Below are positions 1 to 6,884 of a stretch of 12,518 nucleotides of DNA, one piece after another (the stretch's first letter is position 1; every line of letters starts with the position of its first letter). Position numbers and translations under genes: made by a program. The stretch comes from Desulfobacterales bacterium (GTDB lineage Bacteria; Desulfobacterota; Desulfobacteria; Desulfobacterales; DAOWNP01): assembly GCA_030149595.1 (NCBI GenBank), contig JASFBI010000007.1, forward strand, positions 1 through 12,518. The letters run 5' to 3'. The notes beneath the pieces are model-generated. The model was not told the origin of the DNA. It did no database searches and worked only from the letters and a program-made list of their open reading frames with translations.

Positions 1-244
1 ACCTATGTAAAGAAATTATAGAAAAGCTAGAAAATATTTTAGATATATTTTTAACAAGCATGTAATTTATGGTATTGAGCGTGTAAGTAAATGCAGCAGA
101 CGTAAATATGTGAAAAAAATAGGAATCACACCTGTTTTAAATGGTTTGGGTATTGCAATATTATCAACCTCAAAAGGTGTTATGACTGATAGAGCTGCGA
201 GAAAAAATAATGTTGGTGGTGAAGTCCTTTGTAATGTATGGTAG
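1..244 (+). CDS. rpsH: 30S ribosomal protein S8, C-terminal part, frame disturbed near the window edge
   Basis: S8 binds the central domain of 16S rRNA and helps assemble the 30S platform; in E. coli it also represses the spc operon. The continuous part reads from about 62 to the TAG at 242-244 and shows the S8 C-terminal signature: YGIERVSK, then [19 protein letters not shown], then [10 protein letters not shown]. Upstream of about 60 this frame hits a stop at 8-10. S8-like residues ([15 protein letters not shown]) instead appear in turn in the other frames, with the switches at A-runs (9-11, 13-15, 22-25) and a short apparent deletion near 52-56. The usual Pro after RVSK is Cys here. rplF follows 18 nt downstream, as in the spc operon. 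The identity is secure. Whether the frame breaks are real or are sequence errors at a contig end cannot be decided here. Confidence 0.85.
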
Positions 245-262
245 CACAATGAGGAGCAATTA

Positions 263-799
263 ATGTCCCGGATAGGAAAAAAACCAATAGCGATTTCTGA
301 AAAGACTGCTGTAACTCTTGGTGACGGAAATATAACAGTTAAGGGTGTTAAGGGATCACTAAGTAGTATAATACATCCTGCTATAGATGTGAAAATTGAA
401 GATAACAATATTATAGTTTCCCCTTTAGTAGATACAAAAAAAAATAGAGCTCTCCAGGGGGTGACCAGGGCTATAATTAATAATATGGTTATAGGAACTG
501 AGAAGGGATTTGAGAGATCTTTAGTTATAAATGGTATTGGCTACAGGGCAGAGCTTAAGGGTAAAAAGATCATTTTTAATTTAGGATACTCCCATCCTGT
601 AGAATTTCCTTTACCAGAAGGAATAACAGCAGATATTGACAGGGTTAATCTTAAATTAATGGGAATTGATAAACAAAAATTAGGCCTTGTGGCAGCAGCT
701 ATACGAATGTTAAGGCCTCCTGAACCGTATAAGGGTAAAGGTATAAAATATTTTGAAGAACATATACAGCGTAAAGCTGGTAAAACTGGAACAAAGTAG
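263..799 (+). CDS. rplF: 50S ribosomal protein L6
   Basis: L6 binds 23S rRNA near the sarcin-ricin loop and the base of the L7/L12 stalk, close to the factor-binding site. The 178-residue product has the usual family length and begins MSRIGKKPI. Its two L6 folds lie at about residues 1-80 and 83-165. The C-terminal hallmark is intact: GIDKQKLGLVAAAIRMLRPPEPYKGKGI (given in parts: GIDKQ at about 138, RPPEPYKGKGI at about 150-160), followed by an RKAGK tail. The ATG at 263 has a GAGGAG ribosome binding site at 250-255. The gene lies 18 nt after rpsH and before rplR, its standard spc position, although the gap to rplR is unusually long (115 nt). Confidence 0.98.
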   Translation: MSRIGKKPIAISEKTAVTLGDGNITVKGVKGSLSSIIHPAIDVKIEDNNIIVSPLVDTKKNRALQGVTRAIINNMVIGTEKGFERSLVINGIGYRAELKGKKIIFNLGYSHPVEFPLPEGITADIDRVNLKLMGIDKQKLGLVAAAIRMLRPPEPYKGKGIKYFEEHIQRKAGKTGTK

Positions 800-828
800 T
801 CTTTATAAATATTAATCTGGCTTTGAGT

Positions 829-865
829 TATAGATTTTAGATAATTAATTATGTGGAAATCTATA
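829..865. repeat. Inverted repeat in the rplF-rplR gap
   Basis: TATAGATTT at 829-837 is the exact reverse complement of AAATCTATA at 857-865, giving a 9-bp stem (11 bp with G-U pairs at both ends) and a loop of about 17-19 nt. No T-run follows, so it is not a typical intrinsic terminator. It could be an RNA processing or stability hairpin, or chance in AT-rich DNA. The 115-nt gap that holds it has no open reading frame I can support. Confidence 0.45.
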
Positions 866-914
866 GAAGTTATTACTTATGGTTAGTGCATAATTTATTT
901 AAGAAGAGAAAAAA

Positions 915-1283
915 ATGGATGCTCAAAAAAGAAAAAAATTAAGTAGACTTAAAAGAAAAAAAAGTATAAAAAAAACTTTAAAAGGAACAACGGAGAGGCC
1001 AAGGCTTTCTGTGTTTAGAAGTTCCAAACATATTTCAGCTCAGATAATAGATGATATAGCGGGGGGTACTGTGGTTACTGCTTCCAGTTATGAAAAAGAT
1101 TTGCTATCAGGAAAAGAATTCAAAGATAAAAAATCTGTGGCTTATTTTATCGGAACCGTTGTGGCTCAAAGGGCTCAGGAAAAAGGTATAAAAAAGATAG
1201 TATTTGATCGTAATGGCTTTTTATATCATGGTAGAGTTAAGGCTGTATCCGATGGTGCCAGAAAAGCAGGTCTGAATTTTTAA
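915..1283 (+). CDS. rplR: 50S ribosomal protein L18
   Basis: L18 carries 5S rRNA into the central protuberance of the 50S subunit, together with L5. The 122-residue protein has the usual length and layout. A very basic N-terminus (about residues 4-25, mostly Lys and Arg) is the 5S RNA-binding tail. It is followed by RPRLSVFRSSKHISAQIIDD and, near the end, the family motif FDRNGFLYHGRVKAVSDGAR. The ATG at 915 follows an AAGAAGAG purine stretch, a modest ribosome binding site. rpsE begins 24 nt downstream, as expected in spc. The reading frame is rich in A-runs in its first 25 codons, in line with the low GC content of the region. Confidence 0.97.
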   Translation: MDAQKRKKLSRLKRKKSIKKTLKGTTERPRLSVFRSSKHISAQIIDDIAGGTVVTASSYEKDLLSGKEFKDKKSVAYFIGTVVAQRAQEKGIKKIVFDRNGFLYHGRVKAVSDGARKAGLNF

Positions 1284-1295
1284 TTGTGCAGTTAT

Positions 1296-1300
1296 GGGGG
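1296..1300 (+). promoter_or_regulatory. Ribosome binding site that fixes the rpsE TTG start
   Basis: GGGGG at 1296-1300 lies 7 nt before the TTG at 1308-1310. No ATG or GTG in the rpsE frame lies at a workable distance; the ATG at 1294 is in another frame and overlaps the G-run. This supports TTG as the start codon. Confidence 0.6.
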
Positions 1301-1307
1301 TTGATAC

Positions 1308-1811
1308 TTGTATAAGCAAGGAAAACAAGATAAAACTGATAATCAATTTATTGATAAAGTGGTTAGTATTAATCGTGTGGCAAAAGTGGTCAAAGGTGGT
1401 AGACGTTTTAGTTTTAGTGCCATTGTTGTTGTTGGTGATGGCAAAGGAAAAGTTGGATATGGATTAGGTAAAGCTGGTGAGGTACCTGAAGCTATAAGAA
1501 AAGGTGTTGAAAAAGCCAGAAAAACTATGGTTGATGTTGCACTGGCAGAGGGAACTGTGCCATATCAGGTTATAGGTAGATTTGGAGCAGGTCGGGTACT
1601 TTTGAAGCCTGCATCAAAAGGTACTGGTCTTATAGCAGGCGGGGCTGTTAGAGCTGTTTTGGAAGTTGTTGGTGTTAAAAATATTCTTACCAAATGTATG
1701 GGCTCACATAATCCGCATAATGTTGTTAAGGCGACTATTGAAGGTTTGGCAAGTTTGCAGAGTAAAGCACAGGTTGCTGCAAGGCGTGGTATTAATTTAG
1801 AAGATTTATAA
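1308..1811 (+). CDS. rpsE: 30S ribosomal protein S5
   Basis: S5 sits on the back of the 30S subunit near the mRNA entry and the decoding region, and affects translational fidelity. The product has 167 residues, a normal length. The N-terminal double-stranded RNA-binding-like domain contains [21 protein letters not shown] (from about residue 18) and [14 protein letters not shown] (about 43-56). The C-terminal domain contains [17 protein letters not shown] and [22 protein letters not shown]. The start is TTG, chosen because the family N-terminal extension begins here and a G-rich ribosome binding site precedes it. rpmD follows 17 nt later. Confidence 0.97.
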   Translation: MYKQGKQDKTDNQFIDKVVSINRVAKVVKGGRRFSFSAIVVVGDGKGKVGYGLGKAGEVPEAIRKGVEKARKTMVDVALAEGTVPYQVIGRFGAGRVLLKPASKGTGLIAGGAVRAVLEVVGVKNILTKCMGSHNPHNVVKATIEGLASLQSKAQVAARRGINLEDL

Positions 1812-1828
1812 CGAGGAGTTATATAAGG

Positions 1829-2017
1829 ATGGCTGAAAATTTAAAAGTAACTCTTGTCAAAAGTATAATTGGAAGACCTGCTAAACATAGAAAAGTTGTT
1901 GTCAGTCTGGGTTTGACTAAGTTGAACAGGAGCAAAGAATTTAAGGATTCACCTGCTATACGTGGCATGATTAATAAAGTAAGTCATTTGTTATTTGTGG
2001 AGGAAGTCAATGCTTAA
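1829..2017 (+). CDS. rpmD: 50S ribosomal protein L30
   Basis: L30 is a small 50S protein that contacts 23S rRNA near the 5S region. The 62-residue product matches the short bacterial form. It begins with the strand [20 protein letters not shown], followed by [28 protein letters not shown], the characteristic L30/L7-type sequence. The ATG at 1829 lies behind CGAGGAG (about 1811-1817), with a second AAGG just before the codon. The end of the gene overlaps the rplO start by 8 nt (2010-2017), which suggests translational coupling. Short genes like this are often missed, but the order rpsE-rpmD-rplO makes the call firm. Confidence 0.97.
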   Translation: MAENLKVTLVKSIIGRPAKHRKVVVSLGLTKLNRSKEFKDSPAIRGMINKVSHLLFVEEVNA

Positions 2018-2456
2018 ATTAAGTGAATTATCTCCTGTAAAGGGATCAACTAAATCCAGGAAAAGAGTAGGCCGAGGTGTAGGTTCAGGTCATGGTAAAA
2101 CATCATGCAGGGGTTCAAACGGACAAAATTCCAGATCAGGCGGTGGTGTGCGTCCTGGGTTTGAGGGCGGTCAGATGCCTATTCACAGGCGTTTGCCAAA
2201 ACGAGGGTTTGCAAATATTTTTAAAAAGAGAGTAGCTCTGATCAATATAAATGATCTTGGCAGGTTTGATGCCGGAATTCAGGTGGATGAGATTCTTCTT
2301 AGAAAAGAGGGCTTGGTTAAGGGGAGTTTTGATTTGATAAAACTACTTTCAACAGGTGAGATATCAAAACCTTTAACTTTAAAAATCAATAAGATCAGTA
2401 AAGCAGCTAAAGATAAGATAGAATCAGCAGGTGGAGTTGTTGAGGTTATTCAATAA
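2010..2456 (+). CDS. rplO: 50S ribosomal protein L15
   Basis: L15 is an early 50S assembly protein bound deep in 23S rRNA. I take the ATG at 2010, which gives 148 residues beginning [13 protein letters not shown], as in the family. A GTG at 1995 is also in frame but would add only five non-conserved residues. The chosen start has a GGAGG ribosome binding site at 1999-2003, 6 nt away. The Gly/Arg-rich N-terminal extension ([19 protein letters not shown], about residues 17-35, and [17 protein letters not shown]) is the rRNA-penetrating arm. A globular domain ends in [17 protein letters not shown]. The gene overlaps rpmD by 8 nt and secY by 1 nt (TAATG), so all three are probably translationally coupled. 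Confidence 0.97.
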   Translation: MLKLSELSPVKGSTKSRKRVGRGVGSGHGKTSCRGSNGQNSRSGGGVRPGFEGGQMPIHRRLPKRGFANIFKKRVALININDLGRFDAGIQVDEILLRKEGLVKGSFDLIKLLSTGEISKPLTLKINKISKAAKDKIESAGGVVEVIQ

Positions 2457-3754
2457 TGATTGGAAATGGCTACCAAAATTTATTTAAAATTCCTGAATTA
2501 AAAAAAAAACTATTATATACATTTGCTTTATTGGCAGTTTATAGAATAGGTGTTCATGTACCTACTCCAGGTATAAATAGTGTAGCTCTCGCAGATATTT
2601 TTGCTGCAAATAAAGATGGCATATTAGGTTTTTTTAATATGTTTTCAGGAGGAGCTCTTGAAAGACTGTCTGTTTTTGCTCTTGGAATTATGCCGTATAT
2701 TAGTGCTTCAATTATATTGCAATTACTAACAGTAGCTGTTCCTCATCTTGAACAGTTGTCTAAAGAAGGTGAGCAGGGTCGGAAAAAAATAACTCAATAT
2801 ACCCGTTATGGAACAGTTGTTTTAAGTATTATTCAGGGCTTTGGAATAAGTTTTGGTTTAGAACAGATGGGGGCTGTTATTAACCCTGGGTGGGGTTTCA
2901 GGTTAATGACTGTTCTTACTTTGACAGCTGGGACATCATTTATTATGTGGCTTGGTGAACAGATAACAGAGCGAGGTATAAGCAATGGTATCTCTTTAAT
3001 TATATTTGCGGGAATTATTGCAAGGATGCCGACAGCCATAGTAAATACTTTCAGGTTATCAGTTTCAGGTGAAATGAGTATTTTTGTTGTTTTACTTCTT
3101 GTGGTTTTTATGGTGTTTGTTGTAGGAGTGATTATATTCATGGAAACTGCCCAGCGAAGAATTCCTGTGCAATATCCCAAAAGGGTTGTTGGAAGAAAAA
3201 TGTATGGTGGACAGAGTACTCATCTGCCGCTTAAAATTAATACTTCAGGTGTTATTCCGCCGATCTTTGCATCGTCTATTATTATGTTTCCTGCTACGGC
3301 AGCAAGTTTTATAGCAATTCCTTTTATTCAGGATATGAGCCAGATGCTTATGCCGGGAAATGTTTTATATGAAACCTTATATGTGGTGTTGATATTCTTT
3401 TTCTGCTTTTTTTATACGGCTGTTACTTTTAAACCCGATGAAGTTGCAGATAATATGAAAAAGCATGGAGGGTATATACCGGGAATTAGACCAGGCAGAC
3501 CAACAGCTGATTATATAGATAAGGTTTTAACAAGAATAACTCTGGGAGGAGCAATTTATGTTTCAGTAATTTGTGTCCTGCCTTCTATTCTTATTGCTAA
3601 ATTTAATGTCCCGTTCTATTTTGGAGGCACGGCTTTATTAATTGTAGTTGGTGTTGCAATTGATGTTGTTGGGCAGCTTGAATCTCATATTATTAGCCGT
3701 AACTATGAAGGTTTTTTAAAAAAGGGCGGTGTTAAATCAAGATCAGGAAAATAG
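2456..3754 (+). CDS. secY: Preprotein translocase channel subunit SecY
   Basis: SecY forms the protein-conducting channel of the inner membrane with SecE and SecG, fed by SecA or by ribosomes. The 432-residue protein has the normal length and about ten hydrophobic segments (roughly residues 17-33, 75-95, 115-135, 150-168, 178-197, 208-229, 265-290, 305-324, 360-380, 388-405). The plug region is [20 protein letters not shown] (about 59-78). Cytoplasmic loops carry ERGISNGIS (172-180), [11 protein letters not shown] (233-243) and the SecA-contacting GYIPGIRPG (339-347), whose Arg345 matches the conserved C5-loop arginine. The ATG overlaps the rplO stop by one base. A run of ten A at 2500-2509 encodes Lys16-18. 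No adk or map follows, as is common elsewhere. Confidence 0.98.
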   Translation: MIGNGYQNLFKIPELKKKLLYTFALLAVYRIGVHVPTPGINSVALADIFAANKDGILGFFNMFSGGALERLSVFALGIMPYISASIILQLLTVAVPHLEQLSKEGEQGRKKITQYTRYGTVVLSIIQGFGISFGLEQMGAVINPGWGFRLMTVLTLTAGTSFIMWLGEQITERGISNGISLIIFAGIIARMPTAIVNTFRLSVSGEMSIFVVLLLVVFMVFVVGVIIFMETAQRRIPVQYPKRVVGRKMYGGQSTHLPLKINTSGVIPPIFASSIIMFPATAASFIAIPFIQDMSQMLMPGNVLYETLYVVLIFFFCFFYTAVTFKPDEVADNMKKHGGYIPGIRPGRPTADYIDKVLTRITLGGAIYVSVICVLPSILIAKFNVPFYFGGTALLIVVGVAIDVVGQLESHIISRNYEGFLKKGGVKSRSGK

Positions 3755-3936
3755 TTGCATGAAAACAATAGTGTTTTAGGTTAAAATAAATTACAAAAGT
3801 GTTTGCGGTTTGAAAGAATATACTATTTATGATAATTAGAAAAAAGTGGTATATTTTTGATAATTGTGTTATATAAATTAGCTTTAGTTCTATTTGTAAA
3901 GCTTAATAATAATAATTATGTTTATATGGGGGATGA
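3755..3936 (+). other. 182-nt gap between secY and infA, possible internal promoter
   Basis: This very AT-rich stretch has no supportable open reading frame and no recognisable remnant of adk or map, the genes often found here. A possible sigma-70-type promoter is TTGAAA at 3810-3815 with GATAAT at 3831-3836, but the 15-nt spacer is short. A second TTGATA at 3857-3862 has no well-placed -10. Such sequences arise easily by chance at this base composition. The stretch just before infA ends in a G-rich ribosome binding site (3928-3933). A separate promoter for infA-rplQ is plausible but unproven. Confidence 0.3.
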
Positions 3937-4155
3937 ATGGCAAAGGAGGAAGCAATAAAAGTTCAAGGTACGGTTTTAGAAACCTTGCCTAATGCTATGT
4001 TTAAAGTGGAATTGGAAAATAAGCATGTTGTGCTGGCACATATATCCGGTAAAATGCGAATGCATTTCATTAAGATTTTACCTGGTGATACAGTTACCGT
4101 TGAACTTTCGCCTTATGATCTAACCCGTGGTAGAATAACATACAGGTCTAAATAA
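3937..4155 (+). CDS. infA: Translation initiation factor IF-1
   Basis: IF-1 is a small OB-fold (S1-like) protein that binds the 30S A-site and works with IF-2 and IF-3 during initiation. The 72-residue product has exactly the usual size. It starts [13 protein letters not shown] and carries [12 protein letters not shown] (about residues 17-28), [19 protein letters not shown] (about 33-51) and the end [18 protein letters not shown]. The ATG at 3937 has GGGGGA at 3928-3933 close upstream. It lies between secY and rpmJ, as in many spc operons, but without a map gene before it. rpmJ starts 33 nt downstream. Confidence 0.98.
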   Translation: MAKEEAIKVQGTVLETLPNAMFKVELENKHVVLAHISGKMRMHFIKILPGDTVTVELSPYDLTRGRITYRSK

Positions 4156-4188
4156 ATTATTTATATTATAAATTATAAAGGGACTGTG

Positions 4189-4302
4189 ATGAAAGTTAGA
4201 GCATCTGTCAAAAAAATGTGTTCAAAATGTAAAGTTGTGAAAAGAAAAGGCGTGTTAAGAGTAATTTGCCAAAATAAACGGCATAAACAGAGGCAGGGAT
4301 AG
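4189..4302 (+). CDS. rpmJ: 50S ribosomal protein L36, zinc-binding form
   Basis: L36 is the smallest 50S protein and bridges 23S rRNA helices near the peptidyl transferase region through a zinc ribbon. This short gene has 38 codons: ATG at 4189, TAG at 4300-4302, 37 residues. The product begins [15 protein letters not shown] and ends [14 protein letters not shown], a full match to the family. The zinc ligands are all present: Cys11, Cys14, Cys27 and His32. It is therefore the ancestral C+ form rather than the zinc-free paralogue. A purine stretch AAAGGGA (about 4177-4183) precedes the start. It lies between infA and rpsM, the standard order, with 14 nt to rpsM. Confidence 0.97.
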   Translation: MKVRASVKKMCSKCKVVKRKGVLRVICQNKRHKQRQG

Positions 4303-4303
4303 A

Positions 4304-4310
4304 GGGAGGA
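4304..4310 (+). promoter_or_regulatory. Ribosome binding site that fixes the rpsM TTG start
   Basis: GGGAGGA at 4304-4310 directly follows the rpmJ stop and lies 6-7 nt before the TTG at 4317-4319. The nearby ATG at 4310 is in a different frame and overlaps the site, so TTG is the only start that fits the S13 N-terminus. Confidence 0.75.
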
Positions 4311-4316
4311 TGAACT

Positions 4317-4700
4317 TTGGCTAGGATTTCTGGAGTAGATTTGCCCAAGCGTAAACGTATTGAGGTTGGATTAACATATATTTATGGTATCGGGTTAAGT
4401 ATTTCAAGAATGATTCTTGATGAATTAAAAGTGGATAGAAATACTAAGACTGATGATTTATCAGAATCTGATTTAAATAATATTCGTAGATTTATAACAG
4501 ATAAATTAAAAGTTGAAGGTGAACTTAGAACTGACGTTTCTATGAACATTAAGAGGCTTATGGATTTAGGTTCTTATCGTGGGTTACGACATCGAAGATC
4601 TTTGCCTGTTCGGGGGCAACGTACAAGTACAAATGCTAGAACCCGTAAGGGGCCTAGAAGAACAGCGGTAAAGAAAAAGGGTGCGGTAACCAAAAAGTAA
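4317..4700 (+). CDS. rpsM: 30S ribosomal protein S13
   Basis: S13 lies in the 30S head, contacts P-site tRNA through its C-terminal tail and forms a bridge to the 50S subunit. The product has 127 residues, a normal length, and starts [21 protein letters not shown] from a TTG codon. The helical N-terminal part carries the [14 protein letters not shown] element (about residues 22-35). The basic C-terminus shows [20 protein letters not shown] followed by [15 protein letters not shown], the tRNA-contacting tail. This is the first gene of the classical alpha operon (rpsM-rpsK-rpsD-rpoA-rplQ). I could not make out an S4-binding pseudoknot of the E. coli type in the short leader. Confidence 0.97.
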   Translation: MARISGVDLPKRKRIEVGLTYIYGIGLSISRMILDELKVDRNTKTDDLSESDLNNIRRFITDKLKVEGELRTDVSMNIKRLMDLGSYRGLRHRRSLPVRGQRTSTNARTRKGPRRTAVKKKGAVTKK

Positions 4701-4725
4701 TTTTTATAATAAGGTACCATAAAAA

Positions 4726-5112
4726 ATGGCAAAAACAACCCGTTTAAAAAAGAAGATAAAAAAAAATATATCAAGTGGTGTTGTCCACATACAATCTACA
4801 TTTAATAATACAATAATTACCATTAGTGATCCTAATGGTAATGTAGTCTCTTGGTCAAGTTCAGGGGTTCAGGGTTTTAAAGGTTCTAGGAAAAGTACAC
4901 CTTTTGCTGCTCAACTTGCAGCTGAGGATGCAGTTAAAAAAGCTTTAATACATGGGATGAAAACTGTTGAGGTTTATGTTAAAGGTCCGGGTGCTGGTCG
5001 GGAGTCAGCTCTTCGTGCTTTACAGAATGCAGGGTTAAAGGTTATTATGATTAAAGATGTTACGCCGATACCTCATAATGGTTGTAGACCTCCCAAAAAA
5101 CGTAGAGTTTAA
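4726..5112 (+). CDS. rpsK: 30S ribosomal protein S11
   Basis: S11 forms part of the 30S platform near the E-site and the mRNA exit path. The 128-residue product has the usual length. A Lys-rich N-terminus is followed by [28 protein letters not shown] (read from about residue 18 on), with [18 protein letters not shown] (about 50-67), then [15 protein letters not shown] (about 86-100). The nearly invariant end is [18 protein letters not shown], with the conserved Asn-Gly pair. The start ATG at 4726 has only a weak AAGG site at 4711-4714. It lies 25 nt after rpsM and 55 nt before the rpsD start chosen here. Confidence 0.98.
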   Translation: MAKTTRLKKKIKKNISSGVVHIQSTFNNTIITISDPNGNVVSWSSSGVQGFKGSRKSTPFAAQLAAEDAVKKALIHGMKTVEVYVKGPGAGRESALRALQNAGLKVIMIKDVTPIPHNGCRPPKKRRV

Positions 5113-5155
5113 AAGATTCCTTATTTATTGTAATTAACATTTTGTCTCTTTGATT

Positions 5156-5165
5156 AAGGAGGGGG
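5156..5165 (+). promoter_or_regulatory. Strong ribosome binding site that fixes the rpsD TTG start
   Basis: AAGGAGGGGG at 5156-5165 lies a few bases before the TTG at 5168-5170. An upstream in-frame TTG at 5150 would place this site inside the coding region and would add six residues not found in the family, so 5168 is preferred. Confidence 0.85.
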
Positions 5166-5167
5166 AT

Positions 5168-5794
5168 TTGTCAAGATATAGAGGTTCGGTTTGTCGTCTT
5201 TGCAGGCGTGAAAACCTTAAATTGTTTTTAAAAGGTGACCGTTGTTATTCTGATAAATGTGCATTTGACAGAAGAAGCTATGCACCTGGTCAGCATGGAC
5301 AGAGACGGAGTAAATTTTCTGATTATGGAATTCAGCTTAGAGAGAAACAGAAGGTAAAAAGAATGTATTGCCTTTCTGAAAAACAGTTTAGACTTGTTTT
5401 TTCTAAAGCTGATAGTATGAAAGGTATAACAGGAACTAATCTGTTAGTTTTACTGGAACGTAGACTTGATAATGTTGTTTATCGATTGGGGCTTGCTTGT
5501 TCAAGAACCCAGGGGAGACATTTTGTAAGACACAAACATTTTCTTGTAAATGGGAAAATGGTTAATATTCCGTCTTTTTTAGTAAAAGTTGATGATGTTA
5601 TTGAGGTTCGTGAAAAAAGTAGAAAGATTAGTTTTATAGACGATGCTTTATCTTCTGTTGTAAGGCGTGGTGTTCCTCAGTGGATAGAACTTGAAAAAGA
5701 TAACTTTAAGGGTGTGGTTAAAAATTATCCTGTGCGGGAAGATATAGTAATGCCTATTCAGGAACAACTGATTGTTGAATTATATTCAAAATAA
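5168..5794 (+). CDS. rpsD: 30S ribosomal protein S4, zinc-binding form
   Basis: S4 nucleates 30S assembly by binding the 5' domain of 16S rRNA, and in E. coli it represses the alpha operon. From the TTG at 5168 the product has 208 residues, the normal length, and begins [15 protein letters not shown]. The N-terminal zinc knuckle is complete: Cys9, Cys12, Cys26 and Cys31. Next come [10 protein letters not shown] (about 42-51) and [10 protein letters not shown]. The S4 RNA-binding domain then carries [35 protein letters not shown] (from about residue 96) and [16 protein letters not shown]. The end is the family-typical [21 protein letters not shown]. The longer version from the TTG at 5150 is less likely. 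Confidence 0.97.
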   Translation: MSRYRGSVCRLCRRENLKLFLKGDRCYSDKCAFDRRSYAPGQHGQRRSKFSDYGIQLREKQKVKRMYCLSEKQFRLVFSKADSMKGITGTNLLVLLERRLDNVVYRLGLACSRTQGRHFVRHKHFLVNGKMVNIPSFLVKVDDVIEVREKSRKISFIDDALSSVVRRGVPQWIELEKDNFKGVVKNYPVREDIVMPIQEQLIVELYSK

Positions 5795-5830
5795 TTTTAA
5801 ATAAATTAGATAATTCTGGAGAAAATATCT

Positions 5831-6874
5831 ATGTCCTCTAATGAGTTGATGTTCATGAACTGGCGTGAAATGATAAAGCCCCAGAAGCTGCAAGTTGAGA
5901 GAGGGACAAATTATTGTAAAATAGTTTGTGAACCTCTTGAGAGAGGCTATGGAATTACTTTAGGTAATGCTTTAAGACGAATTTTGTTGTCATCTTTATA
6001 TGGAGCTGCTATTGTTTCGGTTAAATTTGATAAGGTTATGCATGAATTTTCTGTAATACCAGGTGTTTTAGAAGATGTTACAGAAATTATTCTTAATTTA
6101 AAACAGGTTAGATTTAAAGTTTTAGATCAGAATCCAAAAACTATACATTTAAAGGCTGAAGGTAAAAGTATAGTTACAGCAGGTGATATATTTTTTGGTG
6201 ATGATGATGATGATAGTATTGAGGTATTAAATTCTGAATTGCATATTGCTACTTTGACAGAAGACTCTTCTTTGCTGCAAATGAATATGCAGGTTAAAAC
6301 AGGTAAAGGTTTTTCTTTGGCGTCGGCAAATAAGGAGCCTGATATAGAACCAGAAGAAGATGTGGGAATAATATACATAGATTCTGTTTTTTCTCCTGTA
6401 AAAAGAGTTAATTATGGGTTAAGTTCTGCAAGGGTAGGGCAGCAGACAGATTATGATAAATTGATATTTGAAGTCTGGACAGATGGTAGTGTTAAGCCAG
6501 AAGATAGTATTGCTTATGCTGCTAAAATTTTAAAAGAACAGATGACTAATTTTATTAATTTTGATGAGGAGGTTGAGCCTGAACCTCAGGAACAGGTTGA
6601 AGAATCTGCTGTCAAAAAATTTAATGAAAATCTATATAGAAATGTAGATGAACTTGAATTATCTGTCAGGAGTGCCAATTGTTTGAAAAATGCTCAGATA
6701 ATTAAAATATATCAGTTGGTACAGAAAACAGAGTCAGAGATGTTAAAAACTAAAAATTTTGGTAGAAAATCCTTAAATGAGATAAAGGATGTTTTAGTAG
6801 AAATGGGCCTTTCTCTGGGAATGAGATTAGAAGGTTTTGTTTCCCCTGAGGAAGAACAAGAGGAAGGAGAATAG
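5831..6874 (+). CDS. rpoA: DNA-directed RNA polymerase alpha subunit
   Basis: Alpha dimerises to seed RNA polymerase assembly; its C-terminal domain binds UP elements and activators. The 347-residue protein has the standard two-domain layout. The N-terminal domain (about 10-245) contains [21 protein letters not shown] (34-54 region), [16 protein letters not shown] and [22 protein letters not shown]. An acidic linker (about 245-260) leads to the C-terminal domain (about 265-337). The DNA-contacting set is intact: Arg280, Asn283, Cys284, Gly311, Lys313 and Ser314, matching E. coli R265, N268, C269, G296, K298 and S299. A run of five Asp (residues 124-128) comes from (GAT)5 at 6200-6214. The ATG at 5831 has GGAG at 5818-5821. 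rplQ follows after 10 nt. Confidence 0.98.
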   Translation: MSSNELMFMNWREMIKPQKLQVERGTNYCKIVCEPLERGYGITLGNALRRILLSSLYGAAIVSVKFDKVMHEFSVIPGVLEDVTEIILNLKQVRFKVLDQNPKTIHLKAEGKSIVTAGDIFFGDDDDDSIEVLNSELHIATLTEDSSLLQMNMQVKTGKGFSLASANKEPDIEPEEDVGIIYIDSVFSPVKRVNYGLSSARVGQQTDYDKLIFEVWTDGSVKPEDSIAYAAKILKEQMTNFINFDEEVEPEPQEQVEESAVKKFNENLYRNVDELELSVRSANCLKNAQIIKIYQLVQKTESEMLKTKNFGRKSLNEIKDVLVEMGLSLGMRLEGFVSPEEEQEEGE

Positions 6875-6884
6875 GTGAGTTATC

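Noticed and set aside
67..408. Open frame on the - strand across the rpsH/rplF junction
   Set aside because: It lies antisense to clear rpsH and rplF coding sequence, has no ribosome binding site of note and shows no family resemblance.
1995..2009. Longer rplO start at the GTG at 1995
   Set aside because: It adds five residues unlike any L15 N-terminus and would place the GGAGG site inside the gene; the ATG at 2010 fits the family.
2833..3180. 115-codon open frame on the - strand inside secY
   Set aside because: It is a shadow of the membrane-segment codons of secY, with no supporting features.
4156..4316. E. coli-type S4 repressor pseudoknot at the head of the alpha operon
   Set aside because: The rpmJ gene and a short spacer fill this stretch; I could not build a convincing pseudoknot by eye.
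4574..4774. Open frame on the - strand across rpsM/rpsK
   Set aside because: It overlaps two conserved ribosomal genes in antisense, and its composition is the mirror of Lys/Arg codons.
5150..5167. rpsD start at the TTG at 5150
   Set aside because: It would precede and absorb the AAGGAGGGGG site and adds six non-conserved residues; the TTG at 5168 gives the normal MSRYRG start.
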